Origin: Syntrophaceae bacterium UBA2208
GTDB lineage: Bacteria; Desulfobacterota; BSN033; UBA1163
DNA: 35,737 nucleotides
Assembly: GCA_002327885.1 (NCBI GenBank)
Contig: DCUS01000233.1
Coordinates: forward strand, 1-35,737
Reading direction: 5' to 3'
This document shows positions 15,409 to 24,182 of the stretch, piece after piece. Below the pieces are notes generated by a model. The model was given only the letters and a program-made list of their open reading frames with translations, searched no databases and was not told where the DNA came from. Within the stretch, counting starts at the first letter, position 1, and each line of letters opens with the position of its first letter. The translations under genes were made by a program, and so were the position numbers.

Positions 15409-17715
15409 TTAATAAACGGTTCCTGCCGTGAATTCGATCACATTTCCTTTCTCTCCTTTCTTCGGATTAAGGTTAAACCCGATATCGACATGAATGGGAC
15501 CGAATGGAGAGAACCAACGAATTCCAGGCCCTGCCCCGAATTTCAAAGGGAAAAGTCCTTTGCCCGGCCTGGACACGACTCTATCGGTATTTTGGTCTAA
15601 AACATAATGGCTTTTGTCTCTCAACTTGTCAAACCCCTTCCCGACGTCGAAGAACAGAGCTCCTCTCAAACCGATCTCACGGGACAATGGGAAGATCCAT
15701 TCAGCATTGAAAACCACCATCTTTTTAGCGCCGGAAGGCTCATTTTTTTCATCAATGGGGCCCGCCCTTCCGTATTCAAACCCCCGGACGGTTTGGATGC
15801 CACCCACAAAAAATTTTTCATAGATGGGGAGTTCTTTCCCACCATAAGGAGCGATCATTCCTGCCTTGGCGCGAAGGTTGAGGGTCGTATTTAAGGGGAG
15901 CGGGAAAAACCAGCTGGTCTCTCCGGTCACTTTGACGAAATAGTTGTCCCCTCCTAAAATACCTCCGGCGTTTTGGACTAAAAGGCTGTGCTTACTTCCT
16001 CTCCTGGGATTGAAATAATCGTCACGGGTATCTATCGAGGGGGATATAGAAATGGCACTGGTCGTCTTCCTCCCTTTCTGCTCTTTGATATAGGTAGAAG
16101 CTGCTCTTTCGACGTCATAAACATTGATGTTCTCCAGTTTATACATCAAATCGATACGAAGCTTATCCGTCAATTCCTTTCCAAATTTGAGATCTCCTCC
16201 CGTGATTTTATAAGAATAAGTGTCAAAAACCTCCACATCTTCGTGATAGAGATCAATGCCCGCTGATAAGGGATATCCTAAGAAGTAAGGATCCGTAAGG
16301 CTCAATCTAAAATTTTGGGTTTCCGTTCCCAAGCTGAACTTCAAAACACCCTGATATCCATAACCAAAAAGGTTTCGATCAGAGATGGAGGCAGAGCCCA
16401 CCGCGCCTTCCAAAGAACTATAACCGATTCCAAAGCTGATGGCCCCTGTCGGAGCTTCCTCGACTTTGATATCAAGATTAATTTTTTCTTCGGTGCTTCC
16501 ACGGCTGGTCGTGAAATCCGCTTCTTTGAAGAATCCTGTCCTTTTCAGTCGGTCGCGACTTTTATTCATATCGGCCGCGCTATAAAGTTCCCCCTCAGCG
16601 ACCCGGAGCTCCCTCCGGATCACCTTGTCCCGGGTTTTCGAATTGCCGACCACATGGATCTTTTCAAAAGAGACCTGTTTCTTTTTTTCAATCTCATAGG
16701 TGATGTGGACTAAAAGAGTTTTATGATCCACAATGGTTTCCGGGTTGACCTCCACATAGGCATAGCCGTGATTGGCAAACTTTTCGGTAAGGAGATTGAC
16801 ATCCCTTCGAATGGCCGTGGTACTATAGAAATCGTTCCGCTTCATTTTGAGCCCTTTGAAGAGGTCCTCCTTGGTGGTGAGAAGATCACCTTTGAAGTCA
16901 ATATCCCCCACATGGTATCGGGATCCTTCCACAATCTCGATCTCGATCCTAATTTTTTTGGGGTTGGAGAAATCGATCCGCGGTTCAGAGATCTTCGCTT
17001 CGATAAAACCCTGATCAATATAATAGGCGTTCAGTAGTTGAAGATCGTTTTTAAAAATATCCTCATCTAACGTTCCGGTTTTGGTGATAATGGACAATAT
17101 ATTCCTCTTTTTCGTCGTCATCACTTTCTTCAAATCGGAGGATTTGATATTTTTATTGCCTTTGAATACTATTTTTCGGATATGCCCCTTGGGTCCTTCG
17201 GAGATCGCAAAAGTGATGACCGCCTCATTGGTTTCCAAATAGTTGACCTTGTGTTCCACTTTGACCCCATAATAACCTCTTGAAAAATAAAGCTTACGGA
17301 TCTGTTCGGAATTTTCCTTCACCTTCTCGAGGTTGAAGATAGAACGAGGCACAAGGGTCATCTTCTCTTTTATATCTTCCAGCTTTACCTTTTCATTTCC
17401 GGTAATTAAGATTTCTTTGATAGAGGGTTTTTCCACCACAATGAAGATCACTTCTTTGCCCTGCGGGGTTGATTTGATATCGACTTGTACATCGGTGAAG
17501 TAGCCTAAGTCGAAGATGGATCGTAAATCCTCCCGGACCCGTTGAACAGAAAAGGGTTCCCCTTCCTGGCTCTTGATCGTTCCTCGAATGACCCCTTCTT
17601 CGGTCTTCACATTTCCAAGTATCACGATTTTCTGGATGTCTTCTTCAGCACCATTGCAAATCCCCATCAGGAATGAAATGATGAAGAGGATAAGTACTAT
17701 TTGTCTCGTAATCAT
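15409..17715 (-). CDS. bamA: Outer membrane protein assembly factor BamA
   Basis: BamA is the Omp85-family core of the machine that folds beta-barrel proteins into the outer membrane. The 768-residue product has a signal peptide (residues 1-22, ending NGA), five POTRA domains (about 23-420) and a C-terminal 16-strand barrel ending in the aromatic residue Tyr. GIRWFSPFGPIHVDIGF near the end is typical of the last strands. An in-frame extension to 17766 exists, but the ATG at 17715 has GGAAGGA eight bases upstream and starts a proper signal peptide, so it was chosen. The gene lies 104 bp after lolD and before skp, the usual context. Confidence 0.95.
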   Translation of the reverse strand: MITRQIVLILFIISFLMGICNGAEEDIQKIVILGNVKTEEGVIRGTIKSQEGEPFSVQRVREDLRSIFDLGYFTDVQVDIKSTPQGKEVIFIVVEKPSIKEILITGNEKVKLEDIKEKMTLVPRSIFNLEKVKENSEQIRKLYFSRGYYGVKVEHKVNYLETNEAVITFAISEGPKGHIRKIVFKGNKNIKSSDLKKVMTTKKRNILSIITKTGTLDEDIFKNDLQLLNAYYIDQGFIEAKISEPRIDFSNPKKIRIEIEIVEGSRYHVGDIDFKGDLLTTKEDLFKGLKMKRNDFYSTTAIRRDVNLLTEKFANHGYAYVEVNPETIVDHKTLLVHITYEIEKKKQVSFEKIHVVGNSKTRDKVIRRELRVAEGELYSAADMNKSRDRLKRTGFFKEADFTTSRGSTEEKINLDIKVEEAPTGAISFGIGYSSLEGAVGSASISDRNLFGYGYQGVLKFSLGTETQNFRLSLTDPYFLGYPLSAGIDLYHEDVEVFDTYSYKITGGDLKFGKELTDKLRIDLMYKLENINVYDVERAASTYIKEQKGRKTTSAISISPSIDTRDDYFNPRRGSKHSLLVQNAGGILGGDNYFVKVTGETSWFFPLPLNTTLNLRAKAGMIAPYGGKELPIYEKFFVGGIQTVRGFEYGRAGPIDEKNEPSGAKKMVVFNAEWIFPLSREIGLRGALFFDVGKGFDKLRDKSHYVLDQNTDRVVSRPGKGLFPLKFGAGPGIRWFSPFGPIHVDIGFNLNPKKGEKGNVIEFTAGTVY

Positions 17716-17819
17716 ATATAGGTTCCTTCCCATTCTTTTGAATCTGAAACGAAACCCGCATTCCAATTTATCATTGAGAGGGGAGAAGATGAGGGAATTT
17801 TCATTTTCATATCAAATCC

Positions 17820-18518
17820 TTACCCTTTTGTAAAGTGGGCTTTTTCTATCACTGCTTTGCCATCGATGAGTTGGATCTGCCGGGCCATGTTCTGAGCCAA
17901 TCTTAGATTGTGCGTCACGATAATGAGGGTGACCCCTTTGATGTCGTTCAGTTCTTGAAGGAGATCAAAAACCGAGTCGCCTGTTTTGGCATCCAAGTTC
18001 CCAGTCGGTTCATCGGCCAGCAGGACCTTTGGTTCCAACACTAAAGCCCTTGCCACGGCCACGCGCTGTTGCTCGCCACCGGAAAGCTCCCCTGGTTTAT
18101 GAGAAAGACGTTCTTTGAGACCCACCAAGGTAAGAATCGCCTCTGCCCGGAAAGCGGCCTCCTTTTTCGGGAGGCCTTGGATCAGACAAGGCATCATCGT
18201 ATTTTCCAGGGCATTAAACTCAGGAAGCAAATGATGGAATTGGAAGACAAATCCGATCTCACGATTTCGAAAAAAGGCGAGATCCTTTTCATTCAGGGCA
18301 TAAATGTCTTTCCCTTCATAGAGAATCTTCCCTGCAGTCGGCCGATCGAGTGTCCCCAGGATATGGAGGAAGGTGGTTTTTCCAACGCCGGAGGCTCCAA
18401 CAATAGCTGCTTTCTCCCCGAGAGAAAAAGTGAGGTCCACCCCTTTGAGAACCTCCACACGTTTCATTCCATTTCCGTAAGACTTGAAAAGTTGCTGGAC
18501 CTGGATGAGCTCCTTCAA
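17820..18518 (-). CDS. lolD: Lipoprotein-releasing ABC transporter ATP-binding protein LolD
   Basis: LolD powers extraction of outer-membrane lipoproteins from the inner membrane by the LolCDE complex. The 232-residue ATPase has Walker A GASGVGKTT (41-49), the FQFHHLLPEFNALEN segment (Q-loop and LolD-type motif), signature LSGGEQQRVAVARAL, Walker B VLLADEPTGNLD and the H-loop VTHN. It belongs to the MacB/LolD family; the LolC/E-type permease two genes upstream supports LolD rather than FtsE or MacB. Its start overlaps the end of the TPR/cyclic-nucleotide-domain gene by four bases, so the two are translationally coupled. Confidence 0.92.
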   Translation of the reverse strand: MKELIQVQQLFKSYGNGMKRVEVLKGVDLTFSLGEKAAIVGASGVGKTTFLHILGTLDRPTAGKILYEGKDIYALNEKDLAFFRNREIGFVFQFHHLLPEFNALENTMMPCLIQGLPKKEAAFRAEAILTLVGLKERLSHKPGELSGGEQQRVAVARALVLEPKVLLADEPTGNLDAKTGDSVFDLLQELNDIKGVTLIIVTHNLRLAQNMARQIQLIDGKAVIEKAHFTKG

Positions 18519-19696
18519 ACCATTGTCTCCTTGGATTTTTCAACGGCTTCTTGAGAGAGCAGCTCTCTCATCTGGGCAAGGCGCTTTGAAGAGATCTCCT
18601 TCAGAATGGGTCGGAGTTTAGGGAATTTAAGGAGGCAGGCTTCCATCTCCTCTTTGGTCAGCTCCAGTAATTCCGAAGGCTGAGTGGCTTTGGCAAAGGC
18701 CATTCGAGGTTTGTTCATTACCACTCCGATCTCCCCAAAAAAATTTCCACTTCTCAATGTCGCCAAAGTGGTTTTTCTCTCACGACGATCTTGAATAAAT
18801 ATTTCTACCTCTCCACGCTTGATCATATAAAGGGAGCGAGGAGGGTCTCCGCCTTTGAAGAGGAGGGTGTTTTCAGAGACCTCATGAAGATGGAACCGTT
18901 TGAAAATTTCATCTCTTTCCGCAACTGTCAGGGAGGAGAACAGAGGGGAGGAGGCGAAAAAAAGGTCTAAGACCCGTTGCTTAAAAAAGTTTTGAAGCAC
19001 CTGTTTCAGATGGGGGTGGGTCTTGATCATTCCATTCAATTCGTTTTGAGGGATCTCCAACACCTCACATTCCGTCACGGCTTTGACGCTGGCATGTCTC
19101 TTTTGATCGGTGAAGAAACCAAACTCCCCGAAAAAATCTCCCTCTTTGAGATTTCGGATTAACCCCTCTTTTCCCTCGGGCGTTTGTTTGATAATCGCCA
19201 CCTCTCCCCGGCTGATCACATAGAGGGAATTTCCTCCTTCTCCTTCTTGGCAGATGAGGGACCCTTTCAGAAAGGATTTGCTTCGGATATGGGGGAGCAG
19301 GGATTGAAGCTCCTGTTCGTTCAGTTCAGAAAAAAGAGGGATGTGCGGAAAGGGACGAAGTGGTTTTCCCTCCCTGGATTTTTCTGCATAAAGTTGTACC
19401 AAGCGGTCGCTGACATGCTTGGAAACGGGATCCATCCTCAAGATCATTTTATTGATAGAGATGGCTTGAAGCAAAAAGCCATCCTGGGCATAAGCCTCCG
19501 CCACCTTCTGATACATTCGGAGGGCCTCTTTTTTTTGACCCAAACGTTCTAACAATTCAGCCACTTTCAGCTGGGATCGAAGATCCCTGGGCTCCCGGCC
19601 ACAATGGATTTGAAAACATTCGAGGGCCTTTCTCCATTCTCCCCGGGAGAGAGCCTGGTGGGCGGCTTCTTTATGAGACATCCTATCGTTATTCAT
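18515..19696 (-). CDS. TPR protein with two cyclic-nucleotide-binding domains, embedded in the Lol operon
   Basis: This 393-residue soluble protein has an N-terminal helical TPR-like region (about 8-105) and two CRP-like cyclic-nucleotide-binding domains (about 118-235 and 250-370), with no DNA-binding or enzymatic domain visible. Both phosphate-binding cassettes keep key residues: GEFGFFTDQKRHA with Glu191 and Arg200, and GEIGVVMNKPRMA with Glu322 and Arg331. The Ser/Thr that normally follows the arginine is His in the first and Met in the second, so ligand choice or affinity may differ. Its start overlaps the permease stop by eight bases and its end overlaps lolD by four. Such coupling suggests a function with the Lol transporter, perhaps sensing a nucleotide second messenger, but this is inference; no characterised homologue is known to me. 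Confidence 0.88.
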   Translation of the reverse strand: MNNDRMSHKEAAHQALSRGEWRKALECFQIHCGREPRDLRSQLKVAELLERLGQKKEALRMYQKVAEAYAQDGFLLQAISINKMILRMDPVSKHVSDRLVQLYAEKSREGKPLRPFPHIPLFSELNEQELQSLLPHIRSKSFLKGSLICQEGEGGNSLYVISRGEVAIIKQTPEGKEGLIRNLKEGDFFGEFGFFTDQKRHASVKAVTECEVLEIPQNELNGMIKTHPHLKQVLQNFFKQRVLDLFFASSPLFSSLTVAERDEIFKRFHLHEVSENTLLFKGGDPPRSLYMIKRGEVEIFIQDRRERKTTLATLRSGNFFGEIGVVMNKPRMAFAKATQPSELLELTKEEMEACLLKFPKLRPILKEISSKRLAQMRELLSQEAVEKSKETMV

Positions 19697-20945
19697 ATCG
19701 CAATGACTCCGCCGGGTCGAGTCTTGACGCCCTCCAGGAGGGATAAAGGGTGGCGAGGAGACTGATGAGAATCGCAGTGACGACGATCAGGCCAATGTCC
19801 ATCGGATTCACCTGAGAGGGGAGTTTGTCGATATAGTAGACATCACTTGCAAGAATTTTGAATCCAAATAAGTTTTCAACAAAGACGGTGATCTTTTCCA
19901 AATTGAAAGCAGCCCCAAGGCCTAAAAGCGTCCCTAAGATTGTCCCCACCACTCCGATGACCCCCCCCTCGATGACGAATATCTTTAAGATTCCACTGGA
20001 AGGAGCGCCCATTGATTTCAGAATAGCAATATCCTTATGCTTCTCCATCACCACCATAATAAGCGTGGAGATGATGTTGAAAGCGGCCACCAAAACGATC
20101 AAAACGAGGATAATAAACATGGCGATCTTCTCCAGCTTCAGGGCGGAGAAGAGGTTTCTGTTCATTTCCATCCAGTCTTTCGTCCAGAAAGGAAATCCCA
20201 TTTTTTGGCGGATCTCCTTTCCAACTTCTTTCACTTTATAAATATCTTTGGTTTTGATCTCAATGCCTGTAACACGAGGTCCCATGCTGAAAAACTTCTG
20301 AGCGCTTTCAAGAGAAACATAGGCCATGGTGTTATCATACTCATACATTCCGGAATAAAAAATACCCACGACCCGAAAACGTTTCATTTTGGGCATCATC
20401 CCCATCGGTGTCATGGTGCCGAGAGGGGAGATCACCTGGATGGCATCGTTGAGCGAAACGCCGAGATGCTTCGCCAATTCTATCCCGAGAATGATGCCGG
20501 GTGAATCATTTCCCCCCATTTCTCTTAAGTCCTGGAGGCGGCCGGCTTTCATATTGTGCGCCAATTCAGTCACTTTTCCCACTCGATCCGGGTCAATCCC
20601 TTTGATGACGACGCCGGAAACATTGGACTCGGAAGAGAGCATCACCTGGTTGAAGATGAACGGAGCGGCAGAGACGACGCTCTTCACCTCTTGAAGTTTC
20701 TTCGCCACCTCCTCATAATCATCCATCCCTTCTTGATTCGCCTTGAGGAGGACGAGGTGAGCCTGGGTGCCTAAGATCTTTTCCTTCAGGGTTTTTTCAA
20801 AACCACTCATCACGGCCAACACAACGATCAAGGCCATGACCCCTACCATGACCCCGGCGATGGAGATGATGGTAATGATGGAGATGAAGGTTTGTTTCCG
20901 TTTCGCCTTGAGATATCTCAGACCGATGAACCATTCATATCTCAT
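19689..20945 (-). CDS. lolC: Lipoprotein-releasing system permease (LolC/LolE family)
   Basis: This 418-residue inner-membrane protein is the permease that, with LolD, lifts lipoproteins out of the inner membrane for LolA. It has the LolC/E topology: helix 1 at about 17-48, a large periplasmic domain (about 50-265), and helices near 270-300, 320-345 and 375-400. GIILGIELAKHLGVSLNDAI inside the periplasmic domain and the C-terminal YPSWRASRLDPAESLRYE are family motifs. Only one permease gene is present, so the transporter may be a homodimer of the LolDF type rather than a LolC-LolE heterodimer, unless a second gene lies elsewhere. It follows lysS by 6 bp and overlaps the next gene. Confidence 0.93.
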   Translation of the reverse strand: MRYEWFIGLRYLKAKRKQTFISIITIISIAGVMVGVMALIVVLAVMSGFEKTLKEKILGTQAHLVLLKANQEGMDDYEEVAKKLQEVKSVVSAAPFIFNQVMLSSESNVSGVVIKGIDPDRVGKVTELAHNMKAGRLQDLREMGGNDSPGIILGIELAKHLGVSLNDAIQVISPLGTMTPMGMMPKMKRFRVVGIFYSGMYEYDNTMAYVSLESAQKFFSMGPRVTGIEIKTKDIYKVKEVGKEIRQKMGFPFWTKDWMEMNRNLFSALKLEKIAMFIILVLIVLVAAFNIISTLIMVVMEKHKDIAILKSMGAPSSGILKIFVIEGGVIGVVGTILGTLLGLGAAFNLEKITVFVENLFGFKILASDVYYIDKLPSQVNPMDIGLIVVTAILISLLATLYPSWRASRLDPAESLRYE

Positions 20946-20951
20946 AAGACA

Positions 20952-22433
20952 TTATTTCTCCATTCGAAGCAAAGGGAAGAAGATGACTTCCCGGATGGAC
21001 GGCGCATCCGTGAGGAGCATCACCAAACGATCAATCCCAATCCCTTCTCCGGCTGTAGGAGGCATTCCGAATTCAATCGATCGAAGAAAATCCTCATCAA
21101 GAATGAGAGACGCATCTGCCTCTTCGCCCTTTTCTTTTAATTGTTGTACAAAGCGTTCCCGTTGATCGAGGGGGTCGTTCAATTCGGAGAACCCATTGGC
21201 AATCTCCCGACCGGCAATGAAAAGTTCAAACCGGTCGACCACCTCAGGATCCTCCCCATTTCGGCGAGAGAGAGGGGAGATCTCTGTCGGATAAAGAATG
21301 ACAAAGGTGGGTTGAAGGAGATGGGGTTCAACCATTTCTTTGAAGAGTTCCGCTAAAACTCTCCCATGGGGGGTTCCCTTTTTGAGCTCAAGGCTAAGGT
21401 TCTCGGCCAATTCGACCGCTTTGGAGGGTTCTCTTAGGACAGTCGGGTCAACCCTCCCGTATTCTAAAAGAGATTCTTTGAAGGGAATCCTCTTCCAGGG
21501 TGGAGTAAAATCGAGTTCTTTTCCCTGATAGGTAAAGCGGAGTCCGCCATAAATTTCTTTGACCATGGAACAGAAAAGTTCCTCGGTCATCTTCATCATC
21601 TCTTCATAGGTGGCGTAACTTTGGTAGAACTCGAGCATGGTAAATTCAGGATTGTGTTGGGTGGAGACCCCCTCGTTTCGGAAACAGCGATTGATCTCAA
21701 AGATTCTTTCAAGTCCTCCGATCACCAGTCGTTTCAGAAAGAGTTCAGGCGCGACCCTCATGTAGAGCTCCATATCCAGGGCATTGTGGTGGGTCTTGAA
21801 GGGTTTGGCTGTTGCGCCTCCGGGAATAGGGTGAAGCATGGGAGTTTCCACCTCGATGAAATCCCGCTTGGTAAAAAAATCTCTGATTTTCTGAATGACC
21901 TTGATCCGTGTGAGAAAAATCTCTTTAACTTTGGGATTGACGATGAGGTCTAAATAGCGCTGACGATAACGGGCTTCGATGTCAGTGAGACCATGCCACT
22001 TTTCCGGAAGGGGCCGAAGAGTCTTCACCAGTAGCCTGAAGTTCTGAACCTGGAGGGTCAGCTCACGAGTTTTTGTTCGAAATATTTTACCCTCTATCCC
22101 GATGATGTCTCCGATATCGAATGCCTTAAAGAATTGAAAGGCCTCATTACCAACAATATCCCTTTGTAGGTAAGCCTGGATTCTCCCCTTTCGGTCCTGA
22201 AGGTGAATAAAACTGGCTTTGCCAAAGTCACGGATCCCCATAATCCGGCCGGCAAGTGAGAAGGTTTCGCCCATTGATTTCAATTCCTCGTCCGGCAGAG
22301 AACCGAAGGTCTCATGAAGGTCTTTTGAAGTATGGGTCACCAGAAAATCGTTTGGATAGGGATCGATCCCTTTTTCCCTCAATGCCCCAAGTTTTCGGAT
22401 CCTCTGTTGGATCAGGTCGCTCGTATCATCCAT
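20952..22433 (-). CDS. lysS: Lysyl-tRNA synthetase, class II
   Basis: LysS charges tRNA(Lys). The 493-residue protein has an N-terminal OB-fold anticodon-binding domain (about 55-150, including GRIMGIRDFGKASFIHLQD) and the class II catalytic core with motif 2 FRNEGVSTQHNPEFTMLEFY and motif 3 GMPPTAGEGIGIDRLVMLLT. The start ATG at 22433 has only a weak GGA upstream, but a plausible promoter lies 70-100 bp upstream. It heads the long minus-strand train, 6 bp before the Lol permease; co-transcription of lysS with lolC/E and lolD recurs in several deltaproteobacterial genomes, as far as I recall. Confidence 0.96.
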   Translation of the reverse strand: MDDTSDLIQQRIRKLGALREKGIDPYPNDFLVTHTSKDLHETFGSLPDEELKSMGETFSLAGRIMGIRDFGKASFIHLQDRKGRIQAYLQRDIVGNEAFQFFKAFDIGDIIGIEGKIFRTKTRELTLQVQNFRLLVKTLRPLPEKWHGLTDIEARYRQRYLDLIVNPKVKEIFLTRIKVIQKIRDFFTKRDFIEVETPMLHPIPGGATAKPFKTHHNALDMELYMRVAPELFLKRLVIGGLERIFEINRCFRNEGVSTQHNPEFTMLEFYQSYATYEEMMKMTEELFCSMVKEIYGGLRFTYQGKELDFTPPWKRIPFKESLLEYGRVDPTVLREPSKAVELAENLSLELKKGTPHGRVLAELFKEMVEPHLLQPTFVILYPTEISPLSRRNGEDPEVVDRFELFIAGREIANGFSELNDPLDQRERFVQQLKEKGEEADASLILDEDFLRSIEFGMPPTAGEGIGIDRLVMLLTDAPSIREVIFFPLLRMEK

Positions 22434-22744
22434 TTCTTTTTTCCGAATCGTAGTCTTTTTTTATTTATCCCTTTAAGATTTAAGACAATTTCAAGATTTA
22501 ACAAACTAACCCATTTTCGCATATCCGTCAAGAGAAAAGCCCATTGGGGAAGCTATTTTCGATTTAAAATCGAAGAGTTAAGATTGGGGTGGAAAATTAA
22601 AGTTGTTGGTCTAAGGGTTAAGGCAGGGATGCCGGGTCTGAACCCTTGCCTCTAAGCCAAACTGGCGTCCTAACCTTGACCCAATCCCGATAGACAATTT
22701 TCACCATTCGTACTTGCCTGTGGCAGCCATGTAAAATGTGTAAT
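22434..22744. other. Intergenic region between rimO and lysS: promoter, palindrome and imperfect hairpin
   Basis: No gene is seen in these 311 bases. They hold, from the lysS side, a probable lysS promoter (22503-22531); a palindrome TTCGATTT-A-AAATCGAA at 22558-22574, just upstream of its -35 box; and at about 22608-22681 a long imperfect stem in which GGTCTAAGGGTTAAGG can pair with CCTAACCTTGACC, enclosing a second hairpin (AGGCAGGG with CCCTTGCCT). I could not fold it into a tRNA or a T-box. It resembles the word-repeat tracts of other gaps. Confidence 0.4.
22503..22531 (-). promoter_or_regulatory. Probable lysS operon promoter
   Basis: On the minus strand TTGACG (22526-22531) is followed after exactly 17 bases by TAGTTT (22503-22508). 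The -35 matches five of six consensus bases and the -10 three of six. Transcription would start near 22496, about 60 bases before the lysS start. The perfect 8-bp palindrome at 22558-22574 lies about 27 bp upstream of the -35 box and could be an activator site. Confidence 0.45.
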
Positions 22745-24079
22745 CTAAGGCAGGACCTTTTCAATCCGGGCGATGAGGTCATGAGGAAGGGCCTGGATCA
22801 TTCGGGCTTCTACCCAGTCCCCAGGCCGAGCTTTTCCATTTAATAAGACAGAACCATCAATTTCAGGGGCTTGTCTTTGAAGCCTTCCATGCAGGACACC
22901 CCCTTCATCTTGTGCCCCTTCGACGAGAACCAACTTTCTTTGGCCTACCAGCGATTGGTTTTTTTTCAAAGAGATCTTTCCCTGAATCTCCATCAGAATT
23001 TTTAGACGTTCCTCCTTAAGGGGCCCCGGGATAGGGTGAGGAAGTCGGGAGGCAGGTGTTCCCTCTTCTGAAGAATATTTAAAGGCTCCGAGGTGATCGA
23101 ATTGAATCTCCTTCACAAAATCGAGGAGTGCTTTGAATTGGGTCTCCTTTTCTCCCGGGAATCCCATAATGAAAGAGGAACGCAAGCTGATCTCCGGGAT
23201 AACGCTTCGGATCTTTTGCAAGAGACACCGGATTTCTGCACTTTTTGATTTTCGCCCCATCCGTCTTAAAATTTCATCATCGATGTGCTGGATAGGGAGG
23301 TCGAGGTAAGGGCAAATTTTATTTTCTTGAGCCATGAGCTCAAGAAGTCCATCGTTAAAATGATCCATCTTGGGATAAGAATAGAGGATTCGAATCCAGC
23401 GAAGTCCTTCCACTTTTATCAAGGATTTCAAGAGCTTTTCCAGACCGGTTCCATCTCTTAGGTCCCTTCCGTAAGCGGTGGTATCCTGGGCGATCAGGAT
23501 GAGTTCTTGAACTCCTTGTCCTGCCAGTCTTTGAGCCTCATTGATGACAGATCGAAGTTTCCTACTTCTATAGTGACCCCGGATGTGTGGAACGGTGCAG
23601 AAGGTGCAGGCATTGGAGCAACCTTCTGCTATTTTTAAGTAGGCGATGAAGGGAGGGGTGGAGAGAATTCGAGGCGTCTTCTCGTTATAAAGAAAAATAG
23701 GTTTGGAGAGATAACTCTTTTTCTTTGGTTTCTTTTTTAAAATTTCAGGGAGGTTTTGAAAGTCTCCGGTGCCGACGAAGTAATCCACTTCTGGCAATTC
23801 CTTTTCTAAAACTTTCCCATATCGTTGGGGGAAACACCCGGAAACGATGAGAAGGCGACAGCGACCTTCTTTTTTAAAACGGGAAAAATGTATAATGGTT
23901 TCGATGGCTTCCTTCGTCGCCTCTTCTATAAAAGAGCAGGTGTTGATGATGAGGATATCCGCTCCAAAAGGATCGGTGGTTAAAAGATAGCCCTCTTTTG
24001 AAAGAAGTCCGAGGATCACTTCGGAGTCGACTAAATTCTTGGGGCATCCCAGACTGACCAGGCAAACTGATTCTTTCAT
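22745..24079 (-). CDS. rimO: Ribosomal protein S12 methylthiotransferase
   Basis: RimO is a radical-SAM enzyme that adds a methylthio group to a conserved aspartate of ribosomal protein S12. The 444-residue protein has the N-terminal MTTase domain (SLGCPKNLVDSE at 9-20) with cluster cysteines Cys12, Cys48 and Cys82, the radical-SAM CxxxCxxC at Cys154, Cys158 and Cys161 in EGCSNACTFCTVPHIRGHYRSR, and a C-terminal TRAM domain (about 375-444). The GCPKN and SNACTFC forms distinguish RimO from MiaB. The start ATG at 24079 follows GGGAATGGA. A TATAAT lies at 24089-24094 on this strand but without a good -35. It is divergent from the FAD oxidoreductase gene. Confidence 0.95.
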   Translation of the reverse strand: MKESVCLVSLGCPKNLVDSEVILGLLSKEGYLLTTDPFGADILIINTCSFIEEATKEAIETIIHFSRFKKEGRCRLLIVSGCFPQRYGKVLEKELPEVDYFVGTGDFQNLPEILKKKPKKKSYLSKPIFLYNEKTPRILSTPPFIAYLKIAEGCSNACTFCTVPHIRGHYRSRKLRSVINEAQRLAGQGVQELILIAQDTTAYGRDLRDGTGLEKLLKSLIKVEGLRWIRILYSYPKMDHFNDGLLELMAQENKICPYLDLPIQHIDDEILRRMGRKSKSAEIRCLLQKIRSVIPEISLRSSFIMGFPGEKETQFKALLDFVKEIQFDHLGAFKYSSEEGTPASRLPHPIPGPLKEERLKILMEIQGKISLKKNQSLVGQRKLVLVEGAQDEGGVLHGRLQRQAPEIDGSVLLNGKARPGDWVEARMIQALPHDLIARIEKVLP

Positions 24080-24182
24080 TCCATTCCCATTATACCCGAA
24101 AGATTGTTTTATCAGCCAAAAAAAATTATTTTAAGTGAAGTCGATGATTATGATATAAAATCTTTATGGAAAGGAATCATCC
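24080..24182. promoter_or_regulatory. Divergent intergenic region between rimO and the LhgO-like gene
   Basis: The 103 bp between two divergent genes must carry both promoters if neither is read from farther away. For the plus strand, TATAAA at 24154-24159 with a weak TTAAGT 17 bases upstream is a candidate, followed by GGAAAGGA at 24168-24175, a good ribosome-binding site seven bases before the ATG. For the minus strand only TATAAT at 24089-24094 stands out, too close to the rimO start to leave the ribosome-binding site on the message. Confidence 0.35.

Noticed and set aside
22605..22690. Possible tRNA or T-box between rimO and lysS
   Set aside because: The imperfect stem does not give a cloverleaf with a T-loop or a T-box consensus, and it lies upstream of the likely promoter.
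24079..24094. TATAAT as rimO -10 box
   Set aside because: Transcription would start about three bases before the ATG and remove the ribosome-binding site; no good -35 is present.
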